64,000 bases of DNA from Gnetum montanum (lineage: Eukaryota; Streptophyta; Gnetopsida; Gnetales; Gnetaceae), in NCBI GenBank assembly GCA_015680685.1, contig MNCI01010097.1, positions 35,183 to 99,182 of the forward strand. Direction: 5' to 3'. The position numbers and the translations under genes were made by a program. Shown piece by piece: positions 1 through 11,256 of this stretch (its first letter is position 1; the number at the start of each line of letters is the position of its first letter). The notes beneath the pieces are model-generated. The model ran no database searches. It had not been told where the DNA came from and worked only from the letters and a program-made list of their open reading frames with translations.

Positions 1-89
1 TAGGCACTTAGTCTGCGGAGTTCGACTGGATCGTGCATGTTACGCTCGTATTCATATGGTTAAGTGTAGGGGTACCTCACCACTCATCA
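1..89 (+). repeat. 3' end of the 5' LTR of element 1
   Basis: The stretch matches the last part of the LTRs ending at 6372, 15387, 21018 and 30072, including the shared ending GTAGGGGTACCTC-CACTCATCA. The LTR ends with CA at base 89, directly before the primer-binding site. Confidence 0.9.
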
Positions 90-90
90 T

Positions 91-108
91 TGGCACCGTT
101 GTCAGGGA
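91..108 (+). other. Primer-binding site, tRNA-Asp type (element 1)
   Basis: The sequence is TGGCACCGTTGTCAGGGA, one base after the LTR. It matches the complement of the plant tRNA-Asp 3' end (TGGCGCCGTTGCCGGGGA) at 15 of 18 positions; all three differences are transitions. Athila-like gypsy elements are known to use this primer. Confidence 0.8.
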
Positions 109-230
109 CTAAGTGTTTGTGCGCTAAGTAGAACATAGGATATTACTCACATCGTTGGGAGCTTAAACGAACCTTAGGGTTAATCAAAAGAAAAATTTAT
201 AACGGTCAAATAGCACATCGATAAGACATC

Positions 231-2712
231 ATGTCTTCTTCTTCTTCTCACAAGAGCAGTTCACCTAGGGATCATACAAAGAATAGTCGACAATCAAAAA
301 CACATAACCTAAATCTGCCAGTTCCTCAGCAATATAGGGTGGAATATACTCATCCCGATTAGCATATTTCCAATTTTACTTTTATCTTCCATCAAGATGA
401 ACAGATGCTCTGGAGAGACCTACAAGGTAACATAGTATTACCTCCAGATCGTGCAGTCCCCAACATGCTCCTTCATTCTTTGGCACAGATTGGCATGACT
501 CAGCTCTATGCTGAATACGCTATGGGTGATTTTGACATAAGGGATTATCATCCCATAGCTTTACAACGTATGAGGAACTCAAGGTAGGATAGCCAACATA
601 CACTGTTGAAGGGTAAAGAGGTCTAGCACATCCTAAGTGAAACTAGAGATGGTGAACCACTTATAACTGGTTTGTTATCAAGAGATGTTCCCCCTCCTAA
701 CGAGAGTGAGGAGGTGGGGTATCAAAACCTACGTTCAATGATACATAACCCTAGTTCTTATCCCCGTGAACACCAATTGTTCACAGAGGGAACAACAACA
801 AAAGATAAGGACGGGCACTTGGATCGTCACCACGATCGGGGCCGAAGCCACCGAAGAGAAGGTAAGAAACATCGTCGTGGCTATGGTTCTCCTTTTTCTT
901 CCCCTTCTTCACATCAATCACCCTCTCCTTCCACATCAGGGTGCAATCATGAAGAGCACAACAGAGAGGATAAAAGTAAGAAAAATGAGAGACCTCGACA
1001 AGAGAGTTGAGAGAGAGGACAAGGGCATGAACGAAGGGAAAGTAGGGAACAACGAAGACATCACAGGCGTCATGAAAGAGATGATCATGACGAGCCCCTA
1101 CTTGCAACCCGAAGTATGTTAAATATAACGGAGGTAGTAAGAATCCCAACAAGTCATTTAAAAGATAGTCGGATTAAGCGTTTAGACATGAAAAATATCC
1201 CACGCTTTGAGGGGGGATACAATGTTGATTCGCAGCATCATTTATAGGCATTCCATCATGCTTGCACCTTACAAAACATAGAGAACGAGTGGCAAAAACT
1301 AAAGTTATTTCCCAGGATACTCACCAAGGAAGTAGAGAGTTGGTATCGATCCTTAGAACTGGAAACCATCAGGAGGTGGAGTATTGTTATCAGACATACT
1401 CTAGAGTGTCTAATTTGTGTAAGCAGATCCAAGGATGGAAGCAAGGTACTCATGAACCCTTGGATGCTACCATGGGATGCTACTACGCATTGTTACATCA
1501 TTGCCCGGGCCATGGTTACTCACAGAGGGATCAACTCTGCCACATCGTAGATGGGCTAAGGTATGAGACTAGGAGAACCCTTGGGACTTATGCCTAAGGG
1601 CAATTATCAGAACTTAGATCCCATGAGATTCACCAATTGTTAGAGCAAGTAGCAAAAGAAGAAGGGGAGCTACAAAAAAGGGAAAGTGCGAAAGAATACA
1701 ATCGTGATCCCTCTCTTTGAAAGAAGGGAGTGAGATTGTGCGATGAAGAGGATGAGTCGCCACTTGAAGAGTTGGTGAACAGAAAAACCTTGCCGATCCA
1801 GAAGTTAACAACAAAAGTAGCGGCTAAGGTAGAAGAAGTATGGAGCTCCTTAGACAGTAAGATTGAAACTGTCCTAAAGATTGTAGAGGAGTCTAAGGAG
1901 GAACGAGGTAGTGACAAGAACAAGACAAAGTGGAGAGATTTAGGCCTTGCACGTGGAAGGGTAAGGAAAAAATTACTATCTTCGATGAGGTTGTGGAATC
2001 AGACACAGACAATGACGGTGGATGTGAGATCTGCCACTATGACCATCCTAAGGGATGTTGTCCAATCATCTCACATCTACAAGAGTCTGGGGTGTATGCT
2101 CTCAACCCGAGACTCAACAAATGGTAGACACCCCGTAGGTTACCTTATCCCCAAGGTAACCCAAGGCAGTTCCACCAACCCTTAATGTATTATCCAAGTG
2201 GAACTCCACTACAACCCATCGAACAACATCAGCAGTGGCAATACCCATAGTCATGGGGGATGCCACCGCCTAAACATCAATACCCTTATTGGTAGCCTGA
2301 CCCTTTTGGATGTTACGTGCAGTAGCCAATTTCTCCAAGTGACTCTATGGGTTACATAACTCCCCAACGTTACTACCAAGTTTGGGAGTACTTTAGAAGG
2401 ACTCCTTCTCCTCTGAGAGATGCTCCATACCCATACCATCCTCCTCATACGTCCCCACCTCTTCCACCAGTAGTTCCCATAACACCTCCTGCTCCAACAA
2501 TGCAAGGGAAACTCCCCACTCAACCGCAGCAACCTGATGCTACGAGAGCCGTAAACATTCAACCCATTGCTGGTTCTGAAAACTATAAAAAGAGAAGACC
2601 TTCAGAATTAGAAGCCCAGACAAGCTCTCACAACAACAAGTGGTTGAGTCTAGATATGCTCCTCCAACACATAAAACTTCGGAGCACCCTTCAGTCCAAA
2701 ATCAGTGCTTAA
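231..2712 (+). pseudogene. gag polyprotein, broken (element 1)
   Basis: Structural protein of the retroelement, which packages its RNA into virus-like particles. The first ATG is at 231 (MSSSSSHK), with the first stop about 45 codons later; the frame then shifts repeatedly. Segments in order: a serine/arginine-rich stretch (672-1010), the gag core with W-Y-R-S-L, YSRVSNLCKQIQGWKQ, ATMGCYYALLHHCPGHGYS and ETRRTLGTYA (1262-1597), a charged stretch, a cysteine motif CEICHYDHPKGCC near 2020-2060, and a proline-rich tail (2347-2712). Gag cores at 15705-16442 and 8640-9216 match segment by segment. Several stops and frameshifts make it non-functional. Confidence 0.85.
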
Positions 2713-2729
2713 CGTATACCGTAACCAAA

Positions 2730-3530
2730 TGGATCAAGGGTAGGCCACGTTCCCAGGAAACTAACTAACCCTGGGAGTCCCTTAATCTATTTACAAATCA
2801 TTGGAAATGAACCACATAAGGCTCTTCTTGACTCAGGTTCTGAAGTCAACTTAATTTCATGAGAGATGTATCATGCCTAGAACCTGCCCCAACTTAAGAA
2901 GAGCAACATTCAACTAGAGATGGCTGACCAGTCCATCACCATTCCCTTAGGATTGGTGGAGGACATCGTTACCACTGTGTGTGGTTGGTCTTACCCAGTT
3001 GATTTCCTGGTGATTGAAGTTAACAATGACAAAGGGGACTTTCCAATTATAATGGGAAGGGCATGGCTGAGTACATGAGACGCATGCCTAGGAATTCGTG
3101 ATCTTTCCTTTTAAATTTCTAAGGTAAATATTTATGGAAATATCGAGAAGAGGAAAGTTCCATGCATCACATACAATGATTCATCGGGTGATGACATGGA
3201 GGAATGCACAACATCTCCTCCATGTAATAGGTGTGTCCTTGAAACTTTGAAACAAAGATGCCTGTATGTAGCAACCACACAACAAGTAGTAGACACCCCG
3301 TGGTTGATAGGTACTTGAAAGAGCAACCAAATATGCATGGAAGGAACTGAGGAAACAAACCATACCAACAACGAAGGCATAAATATGTTGGAATATGAGC
3401 GTCGCCAACTTTCACCCCTTAATCTAAGATCATCAATTGGGAGGAGTTGGACACTTTTAAGAAATTCAAACAGGTGCTCATTATTGCGGATCTCTCCCTT
3501 TCCACTCAGTCATGGGGGAGATGGCCACCT
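2730..3530 (+). pseudogene. Retropepsin-like protease and downstream tail (element 1)
   Basis: A broken aspartic protease of the retroviral type, which would process Gag. The active-site motif LLDSGSEVNLIS is read at 2824-2859. A flap-like LEMADQSITIPLGLVEDIV and then VDFLVIEV and FPIIMGRAWL follow in the right order for gypsy proteases. In-frame stops follow NLIS and interrupt later parts. After about 3120 the frame runs on as a linker without recognisable domain. The order gag then protease is normal for Ty3/gypsy; what is missing is everything after it. Confidence 0.8.
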
Positions 3531-3715
3531 ATGCTAATCATATGGGTCCCTTAGTTCTTTTAAGTTTTTGTTTTTCACATTTTTGTTTTACAACATTTTT
3601 GTTTTACAAGTGTTTGTTTTACACATTTTTTACACGTTTTTGTCTTATACATTTTTGTTTTACAAATTTCTTTAAATTTTCTTGTTTTTATTTTACAACA
3701 CCGTTATACTTTTTC
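3500..3715 (+). other. Internal polypurine-like motif followed by T-rich block
   Basis: CAGTCATGGGGGAGATGG near 3506-3523 closely resembles the true polypurine tract before the 3' LTR (CAGTCATGGGGGTA, 5547-5560). It ends the gag-protease region and is followed by a block built of ATTTTTGTTTTACA-like units. The same pair of features recurs in element 3 (about 10655-10870) and element 2 (about 17470-17635). Confidence 0.6.
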
Positions 3716-3717
3716 AT

Positions 3718-3719
<2 letters not shown>

Positions 3720-3750
<31 letters not shown>
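3720..3750. repeat. (GT)15 microsatellite
   Basis: A perfect GT run in the non-coding 3' part of element 1. Confidence 0.97.
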
Positions 3751-3753
<3 letters not shown>

Positions 3754-4217
3754 CCATCCTGTAAGTTTGTCATCAATAACTATTCTCCATGATGGTATGA
3801 ACTATTTTCATGTTGATTGCTAATGTTTGGTTTTTACCTTTAAGTCATGATGTTGATACTAAGGTATGTTTCTTTTGATATGGCAAAGAATGAGATCACT
3901 TCATCCATTCATCCACTAGTTTCTATGGTCTCTCTCGGCTTGGAAGTGTACAGTCTCCTTTCATAATAAGAACTATTAATGAATCGGTGATTGGGCATTT
4001 CTCAAACTAAGGAAGGACTTAAGGATTGAAAAGGGTGTGACTTCAAGGGAACTTGATGCATTTGTGTTGGCCGTTCTCTTGGGTGCTTAGATGTTTTCTT
4101 CTTGAGTTTTCTCACCGTTTTGACGCTACCCAATCATCGGGAAGTTGAGTAAATAAAAATAACAAAGTCTTTGCATGGTGTGGTTCTCACGCATAAAAAC
4201 ATAAAATACAAAAACAA

Positions 4218-4219
<2 letters not shown>

Positions 4220-4252
<33 letters not shown>
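4220..4252. repeat. (AG)n microsatellite
   Basis: A perfect AG run of 16 units followed by short GATA units, in the non-coding 3' part of element 1. The rest of 3750-5180 shows no coding homology. Confidence 0.97.
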
Positions 4253-4257
<5 letters not shown>

Positions 4258-5187
4258 TAGAAGAAAAAAAAGGAAAGTGAGAATTCAAAGCACACCTCTT
4301 AGATGAAATAATTCCTTGGGCTACAAGCACTGGTTATGGAACTAAAAAATGTTTCCTCTAACTAAGGCCCTTCTCACTTCTCATTCTCTCCTCCTTGTTT
4401 CGTCGGAATGGTGGTGACTCTTGGGTGAAGGAATTCTTGTTGCTTTAAGAGGATGGTTTGGTCGAATGCATTAATGCGGAGTCATTGGAAGTGGTTTGTT
4501 TGAGGCTGGACTTGGAATGGGACCTGCTAAGTCAATCAGTTTAATCATGAACTACACAAGGGGTTGTACACCACCTTGTTCTTGGAATTCCATTCCATTC
4601 TATTCTCTCCATCCTTCTGTCCATTATTCACCTCATTATCGATTGTATCATTAGTGTATATATTCTGGTTGATACATTATTTTCTTTTTGGTAAATTCTT
4701 GCAGTTAAGACTTTAACTCTTGTTCCAAATGACATTCCTAGAGCCTACAGACTCTTTGAATGTGGGTTTGTCAGGGCATTAAGGGCATGAGTCTGCTTTG
4801 GGGAGGACCCACTAACATTCCTATTTGGTGCACCAGTTAAATTCTTTCCCTTAACATTTTTGCAATTAGTTTTATTTGGTTCATTTCCATGTTGACATCC
4901 ATTTCATTGATGTTATAGTTGTCTCTTTTTCATCATCTTTCTTATTCTTTTTCTTTCTCCATTCTAATGCTACCGGAGGTTCGCGATTAGTCGTGGGGGT
5001 ATGGGTGGGGCCCAATTTTTTCAATTTTCTCCTAACCCCTACACCTTTGGTAGTCACCAATACTATATCTCCAGATCCACAATCAGCCATACCACAACCT
5101 AGCCAAAGGACCGTTCATCGTAGCAAGGTATCAACTATATTGAAATTCATTTACCCTTGCTAATATAAGATTGTGTTGTGTGTGCAG

Positions 5188-5379
5188 ATGGCAATCATAC
5201 AACAACGGAAGGGTTTTGGAAGGGACACTTGGAATGGAGCAGTGCTGGAAGCAGCTATGCAAGGAGAAAGATCAATGGTGCATTTGCTGATGGATAATGA
5301 AAAGTGCAATCTTGGCGTTGGCAGCAGCAAGACTTCTTTCTCTCTCTCTTTCTCTCTCTCTTTCTCAACTGCCAAATGA
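5188..5379 (+). CDS. Short ORF after a splice-acceptor-like site (element 1)
   Basis: An ATG directly after TGTGTGCAG opens 63 codons, MAIIQQRKGFGRDTW onward, ending in serine/phenylalanine repeats coded by a CT-rich run. The position matches the extra ORF of element 2 (19426), which also starts ATGG directly after a CAG. Beyond the start the two proteins do not align by eye, so this is probably the decayed counterpart. A GT at 5128 could act as donor, but a 60-nt intron is short for plants. Function unknown. Confidence 0.35.
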   Translation: MAIIQQRKGFGRDTWNGAVLEAAMQGERSMVHLLMDNEKCNLGVGSSKTSFSLSFSLSFSTAK

Positions 5380-5546
5380 GGCCTGATGTCAATGTAATAA
5401 GGTGTTCACTCTTGTTGTCATGAACACCAGTTTTGTTAAAGTCTTGTAATGATGATCCGTTCACAAGTCATCCCATTAGTTCCATCTAGTCAATAATCCC
5501 ATACCTTCCCAATATTTTGTAAGGAACTCGAGGATGAGTTTTCATT

Positions 5547-5560
5547 CAGTCATGGGGGTA
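5547..5560 (+). other. Polypurine tract before the 3' LTR (element 1)
   Basis: CAGTCATGGGGGTA directly precedes the LTR start TGATGGG. The same tract precedes the 3' LTR of element 2 at 20159-20172. It would prime plus-strand synthesis. Confidence 0.75.
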
Positions 5561-6372
5561 TGATGGGATGCGATATCACGGCTGTCACAATATCACGTCG
5601 TCCCCTATGATATCACGTACGCGATATCGCGGTATGCCGCAAAATCTATAAATAAGAGGCGGCTCTCCCTTGTTTCCTCATCCTAGGCTAAACAGTAGGG
5701 AAACTCTGGTAGATTGATCACTCCAGAGATAGAATATTTTCCATGTGCCCGCAGTAGGAGTCCTAAAGTGAATGGATCTTTATTCGAGCAAACATTGTAC
5801 CTGAACACAAGTTTGTGTACGACAATAAAGACGAACTTCCTGGATAAACCTTGCAGTGCATGGAATAGGCTAATTAGAATTTTATTTAATGTTATTTACT
5901 GCTTTCCATTTACATGCTTTATTAGGAATTAATTCTCTCTCAACCTTTCTCTCCTAGTTAAGTGCCTTAGTACGATCGCTTCGAGCACATGCGTTACGCG
6001 TGGTAATCCTAGCAACAATTAGCGTTTGGTAGCCATGGTTGCATTGGTTCAGGGTGTGTACGGTAAGTGGGAACGGATGCTGATGCTAGGTTAATTTAGA
6101 CTTAGTTCATTAGTTAGAGTTAGTAATTAGTCTCTCTATCCTTCAACTCACTAGCATAGGAGATAAAAACATAAAAACTATAAAAATCATATACCTTAGA
6201 CTTACTTAACCATACACCATGAAAAATACAAGTAAGTCTGGGAAGACAACGAATGGTTAACCTTAAGTGTTCCATGAGGTGTGTAGGCACTTAGTCTACG
6301 GAGTTCAATCGGATTGTGCGTGTTACGCTCGTATTCATATGGTTGAGTGTAGGGGTACCTCGCCACTCATCA
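5561..6372 (+). repeat. 3' LTR of element 1 (812 bp)
   Basis: It starts TGAT and ends ATCA. U3 holds GATATCACG (5609-5617) and GATATCGCG (5623-5631), 5 nt apart, then TATAAATA at 5647-5654. The downstream part (GGTAATCCTAG and AAGTGGGAACGGATGC, then the shared terminal 90 bases) matches the LTRs at 14596, 20173 and 29551. Confidence 0.92.
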
Positions 6373-7198
6373 ACTAGCTTCTAAGAAGTGAATTTGCCCT
6401 AATAGTCATTTGTTATCTTCCCAACTACACTTGTGATGTAAAAAGGTATGGTTAAGTGTAATCAAGGCATATGATTTTTATTATGTTATGTTCCTGGTGC
6501 TTAAAATAGAGAAATAAAATACTTTAATAGCTTATTTAATTTAACTAATTAATTAATCTTTAACTAATCCTAACATAAGTATTCGGTCCCACTTTTTGTA
6601 CACATCTTGAACACATACAACACTATTGGGCTACCAAGCATTAAGCACTGCTAGGATTACCAAGTGCTGTATGTTATGCTTGAAGCAGTTATACTTCTGT
6701 GTTTAATCTATTTAGCTTAATTACTTAATTAATGAATTTAAGTATAGTTTAGCTTAATTAATTACATAATTAATGAAGATAGTAAATGTAGAAATAAATC
6801 ATTAATCTATTCCAAGTGCTACAAGGTTTGATGAAAAGGCTCGTCTTTATTGCCATTCACACTAGTGTGCTCAGGTACATTAGTGCTTGAATAAAGATCT
6901 ATACACTTTCTATCTCTTGCTGCAAGCACTCAGAGAAATATTCTAACTCTCAAATGATAAAACTATAAGATATCTACTACAATTATGACTTGAACTCCCA
7001 TAAACATGGTTAGTGATTACATATTTATAGACTTTATTGTGGAGCTACATTGATAAGGCGCATAAACATAGTAAATGCTACATCGAAACAACCTTGTTGA
7101 CAAGGAAACATTGTATAGATGGGGCCGGGTCGACAGGGACTTGTCGACGAGGCCATGTTAAAAAGGGCCCGTTGACATGACACTTTGATGGTTCATCA
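6373..7198 (-). repeat. Antisense relic of a related LTR
   Basis: Read on the minus strand, this stretch has the order of a family LTR: GTCGAC-containing palindromic elements near 7130-7150, a TATA box (TCTATAAATATG near 7019-7033), then GCACTTGGTAATCCTAGCAG, an AATGCTTGGTAGCCCAATAGTG stretch split by spacer, AAGATGTGTACA and a GGGAAGATAACAAA stretch. It abuts the end of element 1 exactly at 6372/6373 and lacks its own terminal ATCA, so it is truncated. It is more diverged than the element 1/2 LTRs and closer to element 3. Confidence 0.6.
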
Positions 7199-7753
7199 TT
7201 ATTCATTGCAGTATTTTGACTTAGATTAAATTTACATGTAATGTAATTTATATTCCATGTACTTAGTTAATATTTACATTTCCATGCATATTAATGAATT
7301 GGCAGAATGAGCATGACCAATTTTGAGTGTAAACACATATTCACTTGGTAACCCTAGTAGCATCATTACTTAGTTTGTCTAGTAGCATAATGCTTGGAAA
7401 TCCCAATAGTGGATATGTGGATTTAGGATGTGTACAACAAGCTAGGAACAAACACTCATCGCTTGTAGGCTAGTTTAGACTTTACTTTTCATTGTTAATT
7501 AGTTTAATAATTATTTTCTCTATTATTGTTAAGATTAGCATAATGCCAAAATAACATCAACAATCATATGCCTCGCTTTGGACTAAACCATATGTAACAA
7601 AGCTACCACTAGTCTAAGTGGGAAGACAACAAACTACGATCAATGCTTAATGATCTAGATGTACAACTAGTTCCATCTACATAATTCGATTGGATCATGC
7701 GTAAACGCTTGTGATTTGTATGGTTGGGTGTAGGGGGTACCTCTTGCTCATCA
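7199..7753 (+). repeat. 5' LTR of element 3, 5'-truncated
   Basis: It ends GCTCATCA at 7753, before a decayed primer-binding site at 7755-7772 (TGGCATCATTTTCAAGGA, 11 of 18 matches to the tRNA-Asp site). The U3 and TATA box are missing on this strand, where the antisense LTR relic begins. Confidence 0.75.
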
Positions 7754-7878
7754 TTGGCATCATTTTCAAGGATGGTGCTAGTTATCTAGATTAGTTATAT
7801 TATAGATGATCTTTGTAAAGGTATTAATGATTTATCTTTTAGAAACTTTTACAATTTAAAGTCATACACGATAAAATC

Positions 7879-10620
7879 ATGTCTTGTTCACATAGGATCC
7901 ATAATGCATTGTATGATGATAACACTCATAGGAGAAATGATAGGTTCTATACTGAATAGAAATGGAGTGAAGAACCTCAAGTAAGGATCTCATATGCTCA
8001 TTTTTATCCTTACTACATGCAAGGAGTACGTTCAACTGGTGCAGAAAATCGTAGAGGAGATGGAGTTAAGTCTTAGAACAAGGAGGGTCTCGAAGCTTAG
8101 GGACTCCTCTAAACCTAGAAAATAAAGATTAAGGGACCATGAAGGGTGACATAGGAGCTATGGCGATTCTCTCAATTCCTCATCTTTCTCTTCCTCTTTA
8201 ACATCTAGTTTTGATGAAGATGAACATAGGTATAGAGATAAAGCTTCACTATGTTGTCAATATAAAGATGGAAATCGAACCCAAGGGTAAAATCAAAGAC
8301 ATCAAAATTAGCATAGACAAGATTATCACAATCAAATGAATAGAAATATAGATTATCACCATGATGTGTCTAGTATAGATGAACCCTTGTTAGCTACTAG
8401 CGGCATGACACAGATTTGGGAGCTCATTCAAATACCCCAAAGGCATCAAAGGGACAGTTGCATCAAACAACTTAATATGGAAAATGTTCCTAAATTAGGG
8501 GAGGTTAAAATTTTGATCCACAACATAATGTACAAGCCTTCCATGATTTCTATGCCTTGCAAAACATTGAACACAAGTGGAAAATGCTTAAGCTCTTTCC
8601 TAGGATGCTAGTAGATGAAGCTAAAAGTTGGTATAGATTGTTGGAACCAAATTCAATCCATTAGTGGTCTACAATGTTGGAACTCTTCAGTGAAAAATAC
8701 CAAACCTATGCAAAATTTTCCAACTTGAGAAAACAAATCCAAGGGTGAAAGCAAGAAAATCATGAATCCCTGGATGTGGCCTTAGATAAATACTATTTTC
8801 TACTACATAGATGTCCAGACCATGATTTCTCTCAAAAAGAGCAACTTTTCCATATCATAGATGGGCTTTGTAATTAAATGAGGGAGACCCTTGGGATTTA
8901 TGCCCAAGGTCAATTATACGAACTAAGAGCCCATCAGATACAAAGTTTAATCGAGTGGGTGGCAAAAGAAGAAGGAGAGCTTTGTAAACGAGCAAATGTA
9001 GAGGAATATAATTGGGACCCAACTCTTCAAAAGAAGAGGGTCCATATCTATGATGAGGAAAAAGAGGTAGCTCTTAATGAGGTGATTTCACAACAAACCT
9101 TGCCAATACAAAAGCCTATTGATGAGCTTGAAGCATGGCTAGATAAAATATGGGAGTTGATGAATGATAAAGTTACAACTTACGTAAAAATCATAGAGGA
9201 GAGGATAACAAAATAAGAGTTAAGTGATCAAAACAAGAAGATGAAAAAGGAGCAAGAAACTAGTAGGAACACTTATCAGAAAAAAGGGAAAATGACTGTA
9301 GGTGAAGAGGCTATAGACTCAACCACAGAAGATGATGATGGATGTGACATTTGACTATATAATCATCCCAAGGGCTATTACCTAGTCATGTTACATCTAC
9401 ATGAGTATTGGGCTTTTGCTTTGAATCCCAGGTTCATAAAAAAGCAAATGTTTAGGAAAATACCTTTTCACAAGGTAATTATAGACAGTCCTACAACCAA
9501 CCATACTATCCTAATAAGACTCTTTATCAGCCTCAAAAATACTATCAATTGTAGTGGCAAAACCCATAGGTGTGGGAAGGCCATCATCAAACCAACACTA
9601 CCCTTATTGCCAGCCAAACCTGTATGGATATTATGTTTAACAACTTGTTTGTCCAACTTCCTCTACCATAAATTACTAGTACCACTCTTCTGAATATCAT
9701 AAACCTATAACATCTTCCATGGGATCAGCACCTCATGCCTCTCACCCTCTGTCATATTGTCAATATTATCATACTTCCCTTCATCATATGTCACCGCCAA
9801 CAACACAAGAAGGTTTGACACCATAACATCAATGAAAGAATGCCACTTGTGCTATGAATATACATGAAAATGATAATGCTAGTAGATCTCAACCACAACA
9901 TTAGAAATGTCCTTTCTTTAGGACAGTTCCCACGCATGAGCACAAAACTCGTAGACCTATTGGCACATCAAAACCAACACAAGGCCAATATGGTGCAACA
10001 TCCTTCCTCCCCAGAACAATGTCTCTTGATTATACAAAAAAGCCAATAACCATCATCACTCCAACATAAGACATAAAAAATAAACCCATCACCGTGGAGA
10101 GACAGAAACCTCCACACATCACTACTAATAATAAAGGATGTAGTTGTGGGCTTGAAGGTCAAAATATCAAAAAAACCCCTATACCAACCCACAACAAAGT
10201 CAAGGTACAAGTGTGTGAGCGAAAACAAGTCTAAGTAGTAGCCACTAAACCAAAAGACACCCAGTGGCTTGAAAATGAGAATATAAAATTATTTTAAAAA
10301 TGCATGGAAACAACTGATCCACTTATTAGTTCTGGACTTAAGAAAACGAACTTAATAGAGGACTTAGACATAGATATCTTACACTGATTATACACTAGAA
10401 TGGATATTAAACATAGATACCTAGGAATTAAAATAAAAAATCAAGAAGAAGAAGCAAACACATATGGACCCCCCAAAACAGAAATACCTTCAAGTCCATA
10501 TGAAGATACATCTTCGAATGATTCAAATGAGACTATCACCAATGTTAGATGTGCTACCATGTGACTAATTAAATCCGTAATGGTGATAGATGGAAAATTG
10601 GTAGTGTATAACTAGGGGAT
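7879..10620 (+). pseudogene. gag polyprotein, broken (element 3)
   Basis: Starts MSCSHRIHN at 7879 and soon hits stops. The core is clear at 8630-9216: W-Y-R-L-L, FSEKYQTYAKFSNLRKQIQG, then KYYFLLHRCPDH, FHIIDGL, METLGIYAQ-like RETLGIYAQGQLYELRAHQ, and WVAKEEGELCKR. The cysteine motif has decayed to CDI-stop-LYNHPKG near 9346. A proline/histidine-rich region follows, then a charged tail ending near 10620 before a GTGGGGGAGATG motif. No protease active site is legible. Stops and frameshifts throughout. Confidence 0.8.
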
Positions 10621-11237
10621 TATGTGGTCCATCTCTCAAATGTACAACCATAAGTTTAGTTGTGGGGGAGATGCCTCATCTTGGTTCAAGAACTAATAAG
10701 TGATTTTCACCTTTTTGTTTTACAATTTTTTTATCATTTTTCCATTTCTTTTAGTATTTCCTAATTCTTAATATGTTTTCCATTTTTTGTTATTTTTTGT
10801 TTCTTTATAATTTTTTCTTTTCTTACGTCATTTTCTTTATGTTTTATGTTTTTGTTAATGATATCGCCAAGTCATGATGTAGAAGTCAATGCTATGTGTT
10901 GGGTTTTTATGCTATGCTATCAAGGTGATTAGTTAAGTGATTGTGTGAAGTAGTGAGACCAACTCATCCATCCCTCCAGTTCTCTAAATAAAAAGATCTT
11001 TTGTTATGAAAGCAATTTGGTTCTTTCATGAAACTAAAATCAATCAATGATCATTGTACCTTGAAGAAAAAGGAAATGACCAAGTGAGAATAGCAAAGGA
11101 TGTGACCTCAAGAGGATTTGTTAGGTTCTTTTCTTGACTTCCTTCATGTGGTTTATGACTCCTCTAGGAATGTATCATCACTCCTTCATTGACCAATAAA
11201 TAGGAAACTATGTCTTTGCATGGTGTGATTCTCATTT

Positions 11238-11256
11238 TAATAATAATAATAATAAT
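11238..11256. repeat. (TAA)n microsatellite
   Basis: A short perfect TAA run in the non-coding 3' part of element 3. The surrounding 10870-12490 carries no recognised gene. Confidence 0.9.

Larger units (their letters stand above)
1..6372 (+). mobile_element. LTR element 1, gag-protease only, 5' end cut by window
   Basis: A non-autonomous Ty3/gypsy-like LTR retrotransposon. It holds the last 89 bases of the 5' LTR, a primer-binding site, a broken gag, a protease-like stretch, a long non-coding 3' part and a complete 3' LTR at 5561-6372. No reverse transcriptase, RNase H or integrase homology was found in any frame between the protease and the 3' LTR. Gag and LTRs are clearly related to element 2 (14596-21018). 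The tRNA-Asp-type primer site and the protease sequence suggest derivation from an Athila-like gypsy element. The 5' target duplication lies outside the window; the 3' flank begins ACTAG. Confidence 0.85.

Noticed and set aside
781-1152. Minus-strand frame of 123 codons opposite gag
   Set aside because: It is the shadow of the arginine/serine-rich gag segment on the plus strand.
4876-5163. Open frame of 95 codons in the 3' part of element 1
   Set aside because: Phenylalanine/serine-rich translation of a T-rich stretch; no match to element 2 at the same place.
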